DNA of 64,000 bases from Morchella semilibera (lineage: Eukaryota > Ascomycota > Pezizomycetes > Pezizales > Morchellaceae). Below, piece by piece: positions 21,123 through 34,766 of the stretch. The notes under the pieces are model-generated. The model saw only the letters and a list, made by a program, of their open reading frames with translations, was not told the DNA's origin and ran no database searches. Position 1 is the stretch's first letter. Each line of letters opens with the position of its first letter. The stretch lies in NCBI GenBank assembly GCA_009192285.1, contig CM018603.1, positions 6,755,613-6,819,612 on the forward strand, in the 5' to 3' direction. A program made the translations under genes and the position numbers.

Positions 21123-24100
21123 TAGATTAGACTCTGCTAGCTAGTTAATTAAGAATGGGACATGCGTTCCTATGGTCTCTTCACCTGAATCCCTTTGAAC
21201 CATAGTTTCGCAATATGGTTCCCTTAAAAACGTTCTAGAACCGCCTTCAACCCTGTAAGGTACTCGAACCCCCCTTTGATCATCTACGCCATAGACGGGT
21301 CGTCATGGCCGCGCAATTTGTTAGACAGTTACGGTTACGCATGTATAAATAGGGCCCGCCACGGCTCTGCAAGGAGCCCCTATAGAACGTTTTCTTTATT
21401 TCAGCCGATCACACAAGATCACACCACGCCGCAGGGGAAGAGAGGTCATTTGAGTTTGTCTCCCCGAACCTTCGTTGGGATAAAAGGATCCTCCCCTCAC
21501 CAGGCGCGGCTGAAGAAAACATATTTGATAATTCAAGCATTAATTCCCCAGCCTGAGATTCTTTCCACATGCGTCAGTGTGAGCGCATGCGGAGTATAAT
21601 TTGTCCGCCCAACTTCGTCACACCGACAATGCCCATCGAAGATTCAAAATCTCAAAAACGGAAACTTGGTGAAACCAACTTGGTGAAACCAACATTTTAA
21701 GGTAAAGCAAGAAACATACGCCAAAGGAGATTTCAAGTCATTGACCCATTTTAACCTTAGGTATCTATCGTTTTAACTAAACTCGTCTAACGCTATGTGT
21801 AATTGATATCGATCCCAAAAGGAAACATCCCTTACAATTACACGATCACGATTGAAGTGTCGTATTTCCTGGTACGTTAAATAACTAAAAGATGGTACGG
21901 ATGGAAATAAGGACTTTCGTCCGGTGAACCCCCAAACTTCTTTATCGGTTAGACGCTTCATGCCTGTGGACCTGTTGACTACCAAGATTCGGCCAGTGCA
22001 CGTTGTTTTGAATCTACCTTGGCTACCCCTCATGTTGGGAACCTCCAACCCAGTTAGCGAATCAACCGGTGGTGTTTCATAGCTCCTGTGCCTGCGATCT
22101 GCAAAGCCGTTCACGATCCTCGGACCGATGGAGACATGGAGTGACCGAAACCCTTTTTCTTTCGAATGAGGCTGTGGGGTATCTACCATGTGTCTGCAGC
22201 TCCGACTGACGGCTCCCTCGCCTACCGTCGGGTTTGTGTGGGATTGGACAAAAAATGGCATGGGTCAGGACAAAGCCAGTTCTGACGTCTTTTCTCCAAC
22301 ACGCGAACACGAGACTGGTTGGAGAACCTTTTACACTGGATGGTGAAAGCCTATCATAGAAGATTCGTCTTCTGTTTAATTCAACACAGTATTCTAATTT
22401 GTCGGTTTGCCGTAATGCTTCAAAAAATGCACCCCACTCTACGACCGCCGTGCATGGATCTCAATATGGCATACCAGAATCGAAATCGGAAAGTGCGTTG
22501 GTTGACTCACTTCGTAAGTCAGGAGCGACCAAGAGCTCCAGAGGATATCAGTCGAGCCACGTAGGTATTTTTTCCCCAGCAGAAGTAACTTTGTTGCTTG
22601 GGGAATCTCGCTATATTCAGAATAATTGTAGACAGAAGCAAATCAAAGGACTGCCAACTAAACACATACAGCATTAGTGCGAAAGCCGTTCGAGGCGACA
22701 TAAGCTCCTCCGCAAGAACTGCCCTAAAGAGGCATCTAGCATCTCCATTTGGGCATCGAAGACGGACAAAGTACATGTATGATAGAGGTAAAGCACCTAT
22801 AGCCACATCACTTAGAAAAGAGACAGCAGAGGCATTGAGGAAGTTTTAAAACATACTTCTTCCTTTCAGTCTTACTGCCCCACACACCCACTCCCGACCA
22901 ACTGGCTCACTAGCAGCCACCACGCCTCGGGAGTGTAGCGATTTCGGCTTATGGACATCGTATGTATTAGTGTTAACTCGGAAGACCTCAGGCACAGCAC
23001 TTCCGGCCTAACTGCTTATGTCTTTACCGGTAACGGGAAATGTTTCTCTTGTAGTATTATTTCTCCTGTGTCCCACACGCCTTGTTGTCGTATACTAAAA
23101 AGAATCGCGGCCCTCAAACATGTGTAATTAAAGCCTATACCAGAACTAAGTCACTTGAACACCAGTATCCTCTGGAGTAATCCTAACAATACTCTTTCGC
23201 TTACATCTGAGTTATCAGCGCGGGGCGTGGCATTTATTAAACAAGACCATATCTACTTAGAATTTCAATACGCAGCATTGCTCAATCTCTACAATAAGAA
23301 CTAATGGGATAGTGCCGCTCACAGACCCCAGAACCAGTAAGGAGTGGTGAATGTTGCCCACGCAACTGGCAGACACCAGAGCACTCCCTTGTTTCGTAAT
23401 TCCATACATCCACCTGTTAGTAAATAGTAGGTACCTGTGTCTATCTTCTTTCCTTTGAGATTCCTAATCTTCCATTCCTTCCATTTTTCTGCCTTTTTAG
23501 AAGCATTGCATCAGCAGCCGTACTCTGTTCATGGCCTATCGTTATGTCAGGTGGTATATATGCGGAGTTACTCAACCGTGCCCGCCATAAAGGGGTTTTA
23601 GAAACCGTTTTGGGTGTCCAAAATATAGAACCTTTATTATTTTCACTCTTTCACCTCTCTATGCTGGCGCCTTAAGCACACAAACTGCGGCCACTCACCC
23701 ATTCATTCATAATCCTAGTCGTCATCGTTCGCTGGCAGGCAGGCCTGTCTGCGCCCTCTTCTGGTTTGCGCCCCCGCCTCAAAGACGACCTGGCGTTGGC
23801 CCCTTGATCACTTCTCATGTTTGTCATCTGGCTCAGGGCTAACAAGATTGTGCTAGTTAGGTCCTTCTTTATGTGTTGTCTGGTACTACAGTGGTGGTAC
23901 ATGGTACCCACCACACAACTGTCCACACTTATCTCCATCGAGTACATGGGCTACTCATCCATGCGCGGCTGGAACCAATGCCCGTTATGCCCAAAAATAT
24001 CATGGCCGATGCTACTGCAGCCGCTTCTTCCTCCCTTGTGGCCTCTAGGAAGAGTACCTAGACTACCGTAAAGGACTTGTCTGCTTGCGTCCCGTAGGTA

Positions 24101-24718
24101 CATAGCCAGACACGTCCAGACCTTCAGTTATCCCGTCACTTACGCTTTCCTCTTTGGTTTCATTGAGTGGCACTCACATACAAACATGTTCCCACGTACG
24201 ATACGTACATCCTTACCTGCATTTGCACCTATCCACTACAGAACCCCCCTCACTGCTCACCCCCACCTCACATACCTTACACGCCATGCAGGTGTGTGGG
24301 TGTGAGTAGAGGGCTCAGCTTTGAGTTAGCCTCTCGTCATCAGAACGCCCTTGTTGTTGGCTCCTATAAACATTCACCCTAACCCCCCCCCCCGTCCCCG
24401 TCACCCGGCGAAGTCATCGTGATCGACCTGGACATCATTTCGACATCACTCGTATTTTATATACTCCCTTGATTCCTCGATTTTTATCAAAATTTCTCCA
24501 GGCTCAAAGGTTCAAACCTCGACCCAACTCTCTCTCCTCGTGGCATACAATAATAATTCCTGCATTTTACTCAATCGGCCTTCAACAACGTCTTCGATCC
24601 TATTAATATAGCAGGCCAGTCTTGCCTTATCAGGAATTTGAGCCAACAGCTTCAGTCAGATTTTTTCTTCTCGTTTTTATTTCTTCGATTATCTAAAAGT
24701 TTCAACTCTACTTTCAAT
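21123..24718. other. Long gene-poor region upstream of the kinase
   Basis: No recognised gene. The longest open frame is 162 codons on the minus strand (21773-22261), with no family motif and of a length expected by chance in a window this size. The last ~300 bp before the kinase are C/T-rich with a C run near 24381-24391. Confidence 0.5.
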
Positions 24719-26087
24719 ATGAGCAACACATCATCAAACTCGAGTTCGTCTTCCACCTCCCGCCCGGAGGACAGAATAGGATCATTACTGGCCGGGCGCC
24801 TAGAACTCACCGGAATACTTGGGCTCGGTGCATATGGAGTTGTCTATACTGCTGTGGATATCTTTACTTGTACCCCGTTCGCTGTCAAGGCCTTGTCGAA
24901 AACCGGACTGGACGCACGACAAAAGCGATTTCAGCAACGTGAGATTGCGCTTCACCACAAGGCTAGCGCCCACCCCAATGTTGTCTCTTTGGTAAAGGTC
25001 CTGGATACCGTCGACTGCACCTATGTTATCATTGAGTATTGCCCTGAGGGCGACCTTTTTACCAACATTACTGAGCGCGGTCACTATGTTGGGAATGATA
25101 TTCTTGCCAAGCGTGTTTTCCTTCAGCTTTTGGATGCCGTTGAGCATTGTCACTCCATGGGGATTTATCACCGGGATCTAAAGCCAGAAAATGTGCTTGT
25201 TACAAACGGCGGTCTTACCGTCAAGCTTGCCGATTTCGGTCTTGCAACTACTGAGGCTGTCACTTCTGACTTTGGATGTGGATCAACATTTTATATGTCA
25301 CCTGGTACGATTGATAGGTGCAAATTCTCCAATTTCTTTGAGATACTAACTTTACATGATAGAGTGCCAACAATCTTCACCCCGGAATTCTAGTTGTTAT
25401 GAATCCGCTCCCAACGATATCTGGTCCCTTGGGGTCATCCTGGTAAACCTTACCTGCGGTCGGAACCCTTGGAAACGCGCTTCCCCATCAGACAGCACAT
25501 TCCGTGCCTACCTGAAGGACCCCCGCATGCTCAGGACCATCCTGCCATTGTCCTCGGAACTCGATGCCATTCTACGTCTAATTTTTGAAATCAACCCCCA
25601 GAAGAGGGTCTCCATTCAAGATCTGAGATACCGGATAATGTCTTGTCACAGATTTACTACTGGACCTGGGCCCATGGATAGCCCACCTCTCTCGGAGGTT
25701 TCTAATAGCTCAGATCTTGTGGAGCCAGAGCTTTTCCAGCTCCCTGCCACGCCTTATCATTCAAAAGCTGCCGGTCTCTTTACCCCAGACTCTACCCCTT
25801 CCACTACACCTCAAACCACACAAACCTCAAGGCCCACTCCCTTCATATTCTCTAAGCCCCTTGCAACGCCACCCCCATCCGAATCTTCTTCGGTCAATTC
25901 TCAATTTTACAACGAGACTAACTCTCCATCCGGAGATGTTAGTCCTATTATCGTTCCCGTGTCCCCCACAGATTTCACTTCGCCTTCAGTTCCGAACTGG
26001 CACTCACATTTTCTCCATGCCTTGGACGATGTTGAGAAAGTACAGCAATCGGTTATCCGGGCTCCACAGGGGGTTCCTGTCTTTTAG
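24719..26087 (+). CDS. Serine/threonine protein kinase, Ran1/Sks1/Vhs1-like
   Basis: Exons 24719-25304 and 25363-26087; one 58-bp intron (branch ACTAAC) inside the activation segment; 436 residues. All main kinase motifs are present: glycine loop GLGAYGVVYTA (about residues 38-48), FAVKAL with the ATP Lys, HRDLKPEN catalytic loop, DFGLA, and SPEC formed across the intron. This is followed by DIWSLGVILVNL and an Arg of subdomain XI. The GCGSTFYMSPEC activation segment is typical of the fission-yeast Ran1 (Pat1) group, which restrains meiosis, and of budding-yeast Sks1/Vhs1, linked to nutrient response. The C-terminal ~150 residues are Ser/Thr/Pro-rich and look disordered. The start at 24719 (MSNTSSN) is the first ATG giving a normal leader. 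Confidence 0.93.
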
Positions 26088-28299
26088 GCGATTCCTTACC
26101 GGCCATTGGATGAGGATTTTTGACCATGGAGACTCGTGAGTGAAGGACGGGACAAGGGCCTCGATACACCGCAATAGCGGGTAATGATAATACCACATGG
26201 ACGCGCTACGGTTTCATTAAAAATTCTGGTTATTTTTTTAGCTTTTGACTCATTTGGGGAGCGATTTTGTTTCTATTGGCTTATCCTGCTTCATGGATAG
26301 CGTTGGCTGCAGCAAGGAGTTTCTGGTATTTTTATGTATACATTTCTCTGTTCTTATTTTACCTCTACTGTTCTTCTAAACCAAGTGAGAGATCCGACAA
26401 ATCTTTCGCATGCGATAGAGGCTTTAGAGGCTTGTCTATTTATTCGGTATGATTGGGGTGGTCACTCTAGCAGTGTTTCTTTTTTTCTACTTTTTTTTTG
26501 GGAGGTAGGGTTGGTTCATGGCGTCTTGCATATAAAGCATGTACTTTCTATTTGTTTTTTTTTTGTTTTTTTGTTTTTTTTTTTGCAGCCCATCATTTGT
26601 GGGAACTTGGGACAGTAGTGACGGAGATTACATACGGAAGTGTTCCTTTTCTTCTCCGCACAATAGCGCAGGAATTTTGATGAAGATTTGGTTACTTGGG
26701 GAACTTATTTTCTTTTGTTCCATCAAAAAAAAAAGTATGCGCAGCATATCCATGTATGTATTTGAGGCTTGACCTGAAAAGGCAGGGCAAGCAATTAGCA
26801 GAGGTTCAGCTCTCAAAACACCCAAAAAAACTATAGAGGGGTGTTTTGAGCAAACCAAAATAATGTTATATTACACGAACATCTTCATAATAGTCATTCA
26901 TCATCTTTCGGCCTGCGCTGCGTTACTAGGCAGCTACGTGGCAGCCATCTATCACCGTGAGGGAAGTGGTAAGGGTTTGCTGGGTTACTTGCTTCTGCTG
27001 CTGGTTACAACCTTGCCTGTCTCGCCCCAGTTCACTTCAAGCTTTACGACATGAGAGGATTTCTTATTCGCCTCCCAGCCGATCCCGGTGATTTGTAGAG
27101 GGTGCCTACTCTAACCAACTTCCCTACAACATGTACTTACTCTACATGCACATCCTTATACATACGCATAAACATAAACATACATGAGATGGACTATTTC
27201 GTGCTACATTCCTAGAGCAAGGTAGCTGGAGAAGGGACCATCATATTTATCATTTTTCTCAAACTACCTATCCGGTTGTTTACTTCATTCGCCTCATATA
27301 TTGAGAGATCTTGTGCCGAAGAGGACATGGTTAGCCTCGCTATTATAGGACAGGGTACGATATTGTGTGGAATTACGGTTGGGGGCATGCAGGCAGCGAT
27401 GTTACTTGATACAATAAGGAATGGCGGTTACCTGTGCAACGGCTGCCCCGGTTTTTGTTAGATACCTCAATGTGGGTATTAAGCTCTTCATTGGGGTTAT
27501 TTAGCATTTTTTTATTTTTTTAATCCCATCTACTTTCTTGCCTGTCTTCAGCAGTCGTCGGTAATTTTTAGAGGGGTGAACAGAGTGCTGCATGTAACTA
27601 CATTCAATTCCCTAGTGCAAGGAAAGAAGCAAGGCCGGCCAGAATCATTGCGCCCCCAAGCACAATGACGAACAAAAGAGAGGAGAAGGCTAGATGATTT
27701 GCAGGTCCCGGACCTTGTGATTCTGGATAAATCCGAAAACATGTTCATGGAACAGCTCGGCGGGTTTTATTCAAACGACAATCGGGTGTGTCGTCAGCAG
27801 TGGAGTCGAGTTTGCGACATATTGGCAAGGCGACCAATGAAGGTCTACATATTAACAGGGCCACCACGGTCTTTTTGCCGGTAGACCTGGATTTCATGTG
27901 TATCAGACAACAGCAGGCCGGTGGTGTAGAGGTGTGCGTCTGGCGAGGCCGTTACTGTTTATGGCGGCTTGATTAGATCTTGAAACAAAAAGTACTTCCT
28001 TGCCGCAAAGGTATTTAGGTTATGGAGCCTAATCAGCCAGTGTAATAATACCATAGGTATAGCATAGGCCTTGATATTCAATTCGGGTCTATCTAAGACT
28101 GGTTTACTGTACAATTAGTAGAATTAACTAAAACTGCCCTTGTTACTAATGCTTTTGGTTACAATCGTGATCATTACTCAACTCGTTGCTATGGTAGTAG
28201 AGTCACCACTACTAGTATCCGGGAGTTGTTATGCAACCACAACTCAGAGCTATGTAGAATCGTTTGTGTACCATAGGTATAGATAGTACTAGGACAAAG
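26088..28299. other. Gene-poor region downstream of the kinase
   Basis: Kinase 3' region with T-rich tracts (26.46-26.59 kb), then unassigned DNA. A 17-bp motif around ACCATAGGTATAG is repeated near 28050 and 28271. No gene recognised. Confidence 0.5.
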
Positions 28300-28647
28300 G
28301 TTTTGGCGATTACACCTTTTACAGCTAAAATAGCCATGTTTAGAAATGATTTGGAATTTGGGCAAAAGCTCAGAGGTTATCTCAATATTGTCATTTTACT
28401 TCTGCGGTGTTGGTGATGTATTTTGTAATCTTGAGCCCGTTGCCATGCAGAAATTTCAAACTCATTCTTAGAAGATGCTTCACAAATTCTTGATAATTGA
28501 ATTTAAAATTCTGGAACTCATTTATCATGATCTTGAGATAAGCTCTGAGCTTCTGCCCAAAGGTTGAATTTTTTGCCTAGTGTTAAGTGGTTTGTTCAGG
28601 TCGCTAAAAATGGCTACTTTGGCTGTAAGAAGTGTAATCGCCAAAAC
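28300..28647. mobile_element. Fold-back / long inverted-repeat element, 348 bp
   Basis: The left arm begins GTTTTGGCGATTACACCTTT and the right arm, reverse-complemented, begins GTTTTGGCGATTACACTTCT. Similarity continues about 44 bp, and after a gap in the left arm resumes around GGGCAAAAGCTCAGAG, so the arms span roughly 90-120 bp around a unique centre. No coding capacity. No clear target duplication seen. Confidence 0.78.
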
Positions 28648-29247
28648 TTCAGTCACCCGAGTGTACAGCCTATTGAGTCTATTCCCATTAATTCGACATG
28701 TAGGCCACATACATGTGTGCCAGCCTATAAAGTACCTATGGTCAAGGGTGATGCACACGGAGCTGCTGTCCATGTAAAGAATTGGGAAGGTCGATCTAGA
28801 CATGGCAGTTTATGCATAGGGTATTCAGATACTCGAGGCAGAGAAGACAGATGAACAAGAGTACGAATCCAGCCTGGGTACTAGCCTGCAGCAGAAAACC
28901 GGGGAAGGGTTCATAATAGATCATCACCGCGGGTAGCCCCTTTTTCCGTCACCTTTTTTTACCAGAATAGGTGTTTATTTGCGATTTAAACGACTCCCAT
29001 TGTCTCGAGTCAGGCACCAGAAACTTTTGATGCATGCAGGATATCCTCCCGTCCCCCAAATTTGTGATGGAACATTCTGTCGGAGAACATATATGTCAGT
29101 GGTCTATACGCTGGATGTGCACATAGTGCATATATGCGTTTGGTGTACCTACAGTACCGTTGCTGTAGGTACATCCACTTTCTACATATTTGCATCTCCG
29201 GGTAAAATGGGTTCCCATGACAGTAAAGTACCTACATGTAGGAAGTA
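28648..29247. other. Gene-poor sequence between two inverted-repeat elements
   Basis: Small open frames only, no family recognised. One tacatgta octamer at 29233. Confidence 0.5.
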
Positions 29248-29381
29248 CAGCGGTGGGGAAAATTATTGTACAGCGTGTGGTAAAATTATTGTAGAAGTAT
29301 GGGGAGAGTCCTATTGGCCAAATCAGCCATTCAAACCCTGTTTTTAGACCCCTGTTTCTACAATAATTTTCCCCATCGCTG
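29248..29381. mobile_element. TA-flanked MITE, 134 bp
   Basis: Ends CAGCGGTGGGGAAAATTATT and, reverse-complemented from the right, CAGCGATGGGGAAAATTATT. TA flanks both sides (29246-29247, 29382-29383). A degenerate inner copy of the AAAATTATTGTA motif follows the left end. Tc1/mariner-type non-autonomous element. Confidence 0.85.
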
Positions 29382-32300
29382 TAGGTCCTAGGGATAGGTA
29401 GATGATCTAGAGTAGAAACATCAAGTCAATTGGGTTAGCTATACAATTTGTTGGGCCAGGAGTTCGAAAACCAACCGCACGACCACCATCATCATGTAAT
29501 GTCGGGCTTCCGATGTAGTGGCGGCAGCATCTAAGGAAATTGTGTTAGTGACTTGTACAAAGTATTGGCATGTAATACGTAAGATACTGGAATATGCCGA
29601 GTATTAACTATCCATCATGTATCCGTATCCCGAACCGGGGTTTCTGCGCGGGCCGACTAACAGCATATTGCAGATCAAATGAAGATCAACCGGGAAGGTG
29701 GTTAAAGTAGACACGGGTCCAGATACCCTTTTTCATACGCAGCACGCAGGCAGAAATAGATACACATAGAAATCAAATAATAGAACTTCGGAACAGGTAG
29801 ATCTCGAACGGGGCTAGCTACCCAAGCCTTGTCAAGCCGTGTAAATTGCATGATATCGCAAATCCAACTTTGGACAGATGTACATTACATATGTATAGTC
29901 TCTATTCAACTACATGCTCGACACGCGAATTTCGGTGTACTCCAATTAAAACTGGTAGCCAAAAGGGCTCATGGACCCACCATGACCACGAGAACAGCAT
30001 GTTGACGAGAGCCGCAACTGCACCGAACTCCTGAAACCTCATCCTTCATCCAACTATGTTTCGAGGTGTTATCCTAGAGCAAATGCAGCGTTGCCAGTGG
30101 CCCGGTATCCCTATTGAATAGTTGGTCCAGGACGTTATCTGGACAGTGCGTTGCGCTTACTGCAAGCCTGATGCCCCCCAAACAGCCCATTGCTACCTGC
30201 TTAAGTACATGTAGTTAGCTCTAAAGAGTCGACCATCACCTCAACTGCACAGCACAGATGCTGTGCAGCAGCCGCGGTCAAGATACGCAAGGACTTTCCC
30301 TAGAGTCCTACAAAGAGCATCTCCGCTACTGCGGAGTGCACAAAATTTTTCCCAGACCAAGAGCCGTGGCTGTTCACTGGCACCTTAACATGTCTTTCAG
30401 ACGATAACGAATGCACTGGGTTCCCCGCCCTTACTCCATGTCTCTTATGTCCCCACATTCTGAAACAATAAGGAGCGAAAATTGTCTCCCGCGTCACGTG
30501 ATGGCTGTATTAGATCATCCGCAGTCATAGGATATCACTCGAACAAATTCTTTTGTAGTATAGCAAATATATGTAGCAAACTTCGTTCCCCTATCAACCT
30601 GGATACAAGATAGGTGTCTTATGGTTATGCCCATATAAGAACCACATATATGTGTACCAGATATATAGTCCTAGGCACAGTGGTTGACTGTGCTAGAAGC
30701 AATACCTATTACAACATAAACTATTGATTGATTGCTTCGACTAACATGTAGGTACTTTGCAGGAACGAGGGAAGAATAGGTTACACAGTCGAAATATGCA
30801 TACTCAAGACGGCTGTCCAAATCCTCGATTTTCACACACTTCACGATCTGTTTTCAGGGCGTTGAGCAGCGGGGTACAGAAAAGGGGGATCCTAAGTATC
30901 CTGCTTGAGAGGGGATTAAAGAAAAAAAAAATCCCCCACACGAAAAAAGTAAGGGGAAAATCGAGAAGAGATGAACCGAGGGTCTTTTTCTTGTTGGATG
31001 CAGCCGGTAGGGCATGTCGATGTCCCAGGGGAAATCAGGTCCCCAGGACAAATGAAAATTTTTGCGGACCTGGTTTACGAAACTACAAATCTCGTATGTC
31101 GGCCTGCTAGCACAAAGGGTGATCGGAAACCCCTAGGCATTTTTGTAACCCAGCCACTTCCGTGAATTATTAACCGAAAGAAAAAAAACCACCTCGGTAT
31201 CTGGTAAGCTTCAGCTTACGACAATCTAGGGAGCACCTACAGTTATCTAGTATGGGTCTGGCTCTAACTCTACAAAGAAGTGCCACCAGAGCCACAACAA
31301 TCACTTAAATGATTGCCACAGCGCAGTGCCTCTACATCTCCTACCAGTTTAGTATGTTTTTCTTGCCTATCTTCCGGGGGTCCAAGGGACGGGCGTTCCA
31401 CTAACGCATGTCAAAACATGAGAAATGGTTCGTCCTGGCCATAGCCTGCGCTGTGCGGAACATTAACCAAGGTCCGAAGATTGGAGAAGCGGCCGGTTAT
31501 CGAGGGGAAGGCGCATCTGACCCTGGTTTAACTAGCTTGCAGCTCATCCCATGAGTTAGTTGGACCCCAGCTCAGATCATTGGACTGGGGCTTATGGAGT
31601 TTGAGTGCCAGCGCAGCAAGGCAGGAGTTCGGTCAGGGAGAGTTGGGGGATCCATGATTTAGACAAATCGCGAATTGAACGAGATGGGGTATGAGGGAAA
31701 GCGGAGAAGTATCCAGGGGGGCCTAGCGGCGGATCATCAAATACCTACAGAGAAGAGAAAAAGAATACGCACTTACACCTAAAGAAAGGCATGTCTATGT
31801 CGTTGATCGAGGAGATCGAGGTTTTGTCGAGATTAGAAATTGCAAGCTCTGGTATGTACTCCCCGATTCTGGATTTCATCTACTGCATGCAAAGTAGTTT
31901 TTCGTCCGCCTTGCTTTTTTAATTATTAGAAACAATTAATAGAGTAGAATCGTCCGATTTTAACTCTCAAAAATTCTAGAAGGATGCTGTCATAACTATG
32001 TGCGAATGGATTGAGGAAATAACTAGGGAATGGGATTCGAGCCCAATGCATGTAGGTACAGCAAAGAGCCCGAGGAGCACCATCCATACGGACGAAATGC
32101 CGAAATGGATTCCCCTAAGTGAAAAAAAAAACCGACTGATGGACTCAAGCAAAAACGGCGACAGCCTTGGCATGCGGCCTCTAATTTCTCAGGAAAGGAG
32201 CAGTGTTTTATCGTTTTCCGCCTTCTTCGGAGTTTATTCGGACTGCATGTAAAGAAAGGAGCCATGCGGGCTGTCTTAATCTGTAACAAGTGTCGACTTG

Positions 32301-33074
32301 AAGACCCTCTGGACAATGGCATCTGCTTTCTTTTTCGCGGAGTTGCTTGGACAAGTGACATAGCCTATTACCACTTTCTGGGACGTGCATGCGTTCTAAG
32401 TTACACTCCTGTTAGTTACAGCTCACTTTTTTGCCCGAGTAGATTTAAAACAGTTCAAATGGAAAAAAAGAAAAGAAAAAAAAAGGGTGTGTACTTTAGG
32501 TGTAGGGAGCTTGAGAAGCTTTGAGGAGTAGAAAGACAACAACCATCGTGAGAGTAGATTAGCCCGTTTGCCATCATATGATAGACGCCCTGTGATGGAA
32601 TACATTTCGGCACAGCCGTACATAAGATATTGGTTTATGATCGGAGCCTCCAGTAGCACACACGTATACTCGGACAAGTCCTATAGGTTTATGTACCCTA
32701 CATACATATGATGGTGAGGGATAAAAAGCGGGGGAAACATTGTGGTTGAATTAAACGAGACAGAAGTGACAGGCGCCGCAAAAAACATCGTCATCATATG
32801 TGCCCCAGGAGATAGATTTACGATCTCCTGAGGAAATCTATGAGCTGTAGAAGGATATGATAACACGAATTCGGAGTAATTCGCCCAATGGGAAGGGTAG
32901 TGGGCTAGGGTTCGTCTTTAGACTGGTCCCAAGGGCACTCCTTGCCTGGTGATTGTGGTACCGGCCTTACGCCGCTTTTGAGTTGATACCGGCTCGATCG
33001 AACCACGACAGCCCCACTAGACCACTTCTCGAAAAATCTCACCGTCACGTTGCAACTACCTACGCTATCACAAG
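29382..33074. other. Long gene-poor region
   Basis: About 3.7 kb in which I recognise no gene. Open frames are short and overlapping on both strands. One tacatgta octamer at 30206. The last few hundred bases hold the TMA7 promoter. Confidence 0.5.
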
Positions 33075-33627
33075 ATGTCTGGTCGTCAAGGTATGTCATT
33101 CTTGTCGCTGGTGTATTTTTGAGAGGCTCCACATGCTAAAAACATACGAACAACTACAGGAGGTAAGGCAAAGCCTTTGAAGGCCCCCAAGAAGGAGAAG
33201 AAGGAGGAGGATGAGGAAGATAAGGTACGCCCCTTCTCCTGCGTGCGGAGGTCAGAGACGGGAAAAGCTAATGGTCAATATTTACAGGCCTTCAAGGAGA
33301 GAAAGAGACAAGGTGCGATTTTTTTGACCCGATCATTTCCCTGGCTAGTGCCACCCACAAGACGCATAGAAAAACGATGATGCGGATCCTCGCACGCGTG
33401 TGTGTGGGGAGGGGCACTTCTTGCAGTGCAGGATTCTAACGTCTATTCTAGAAGATGCCGAACGCAAAGCTATGGCCGAGAAGGCAAAGCAGAAGGGTCC
33501 TATGGTTTTTGCACCCAATCTACCCCCGGGATTCTTCCTCGATCTGGGAGATCTCTTCTATCATGCACAGCACACTGACGGAATATAGGGCTCTGGTGGT
33601 GGGATTAAGAAGTCGGGAAAGAAATAA
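33075..33627 (+). CDS. TMA7: Translation machinery-associated protein TMA7
   Basis: Five exons: 33075-33090, 33160-33224, 33288-33312, 33452-33504 and 33589-33627; introns 69, 63, 139 and 84 bp. All phases agree, giving 65 residues, the family length (64 in yeast). Sequence opens MSGRQGGKAKPLKAPKK, has an acidic EEDEED segment and a Lys-rich helix (AERKAMAEKAKQKGP), and ends GSGGGIKKSGKK. TMA7 is a small ribosome-associated protein; in yeast its loss alters translation. Half of the locus is intron. AATAAA lies about 50 bp past the stop. Confidence 0.95.
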
Positions 33628-34766
33628 TCAATCATAGATCATAGAGGGTGGTGTATTATTGCACAATACGCCAGCGAAATAAAAATATGATTTTCCTTTT
33701 CTGTCCTTTACTTTCCTTTCCCTCCCCTTTCCCTTCCCCTCCCTTCCCCTCCTTTTTCTTTTTCTTTTCTACTTACTGCACTGGAGGTTCGTTCGGTTAT
33801 ATCCTTTTCTTGTGAGTGAAGTGTATTGCATACATAATTCAGCGTATACATTCTTGATTCCGATCTCTCCTGCGCAGCGCAGACTTATATGAACTCGTCG
33901 TGAGTTTGGTGCCTACTCTTTATATATATATTTAATGTATCGATGGAGGTATATTCATTGTGGAAGATCAGATGACACCAGTCGTCCAAGAATGGGCCAG
34001 TCTTCTACGCCAGAATGTGTGAGCTCCTGGGTAGGAGGTATCTAATCCTAACTATGTAGTATATATTATTGAACGCGTGCACCTCGTTTCCCCATGCTTC
34101 TATCTTTGAGCTTGTTATGAGTTTATAAATTAGAGTATATTTATATTATTATCCTGGTGATAAAAAGTATGCATATCCACATACTTCATATTTTTTTCCT
34201 ATTCCCAATCTATCATAGAAGAGATACATGTATGCATTCCTGCGATGCGGAGAAGAGAACGGCTGCCCGGATCGACTAAGCATATTATTGTATTCCTCGA
34301 TATCTGTAATCACAAGCTAGCTCCATGGCCGCATTAGTTATTATATAATTTTGCCTAATGCGTCCGCTAAGGCCCTGATATCATGTATCTACCAGCTTAA
34401 ACATAGACTCTCTAGTCCAGATCGGCTATTGATATATATACTTAATATAAGTAAGTATGTACTATAAAGTATATACTTATATACTGCATACCGTTCTTAT
34501 ATATCGCCGTTGTCGTTGTCGTCGTCGTCGTGGGGTTTCGTTGCCTCCATGTACCTACTTGTCTGCTATGAGCAGTATGGAGCTATGATAAGCTATCCAA
34601 CAACCTTTATTATATATCCTGCCAGGATTTCCCCACCACAAACCACCGCTCCCTATCATCCATCGCTATCACACTATCGCTCATTTACTACTGCCTTTAC
34701 CTTCTTCCCTGACGTAGCATAGTAGATAGCTAGCTAACTGGACCCCGAGCAAACATAGTAACGACA
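33628..34766. other. Intergenic, AT-rich; no gene recognised
   Basis: TMA7 3' region with pyrimidine tracts, then an AT-rich stretch with TATA/TACTTA palindromes near 34430-34505 and a short GTC trinucleotide run at 34507-34532. One tacatgta octamer at 34225. Confidence 0.5.

Noticed and set aside
21773-22261. 162-codon open frame on the minus strand
   Set aside because: No family motif, no intron pattern, and a few frames of this length are expected by chance in 64 kb.
30240-30275. Small hairpin around GCACAGATGCTGTGC
   Set aside because: Too short to separate from chance and not linked to any feature.
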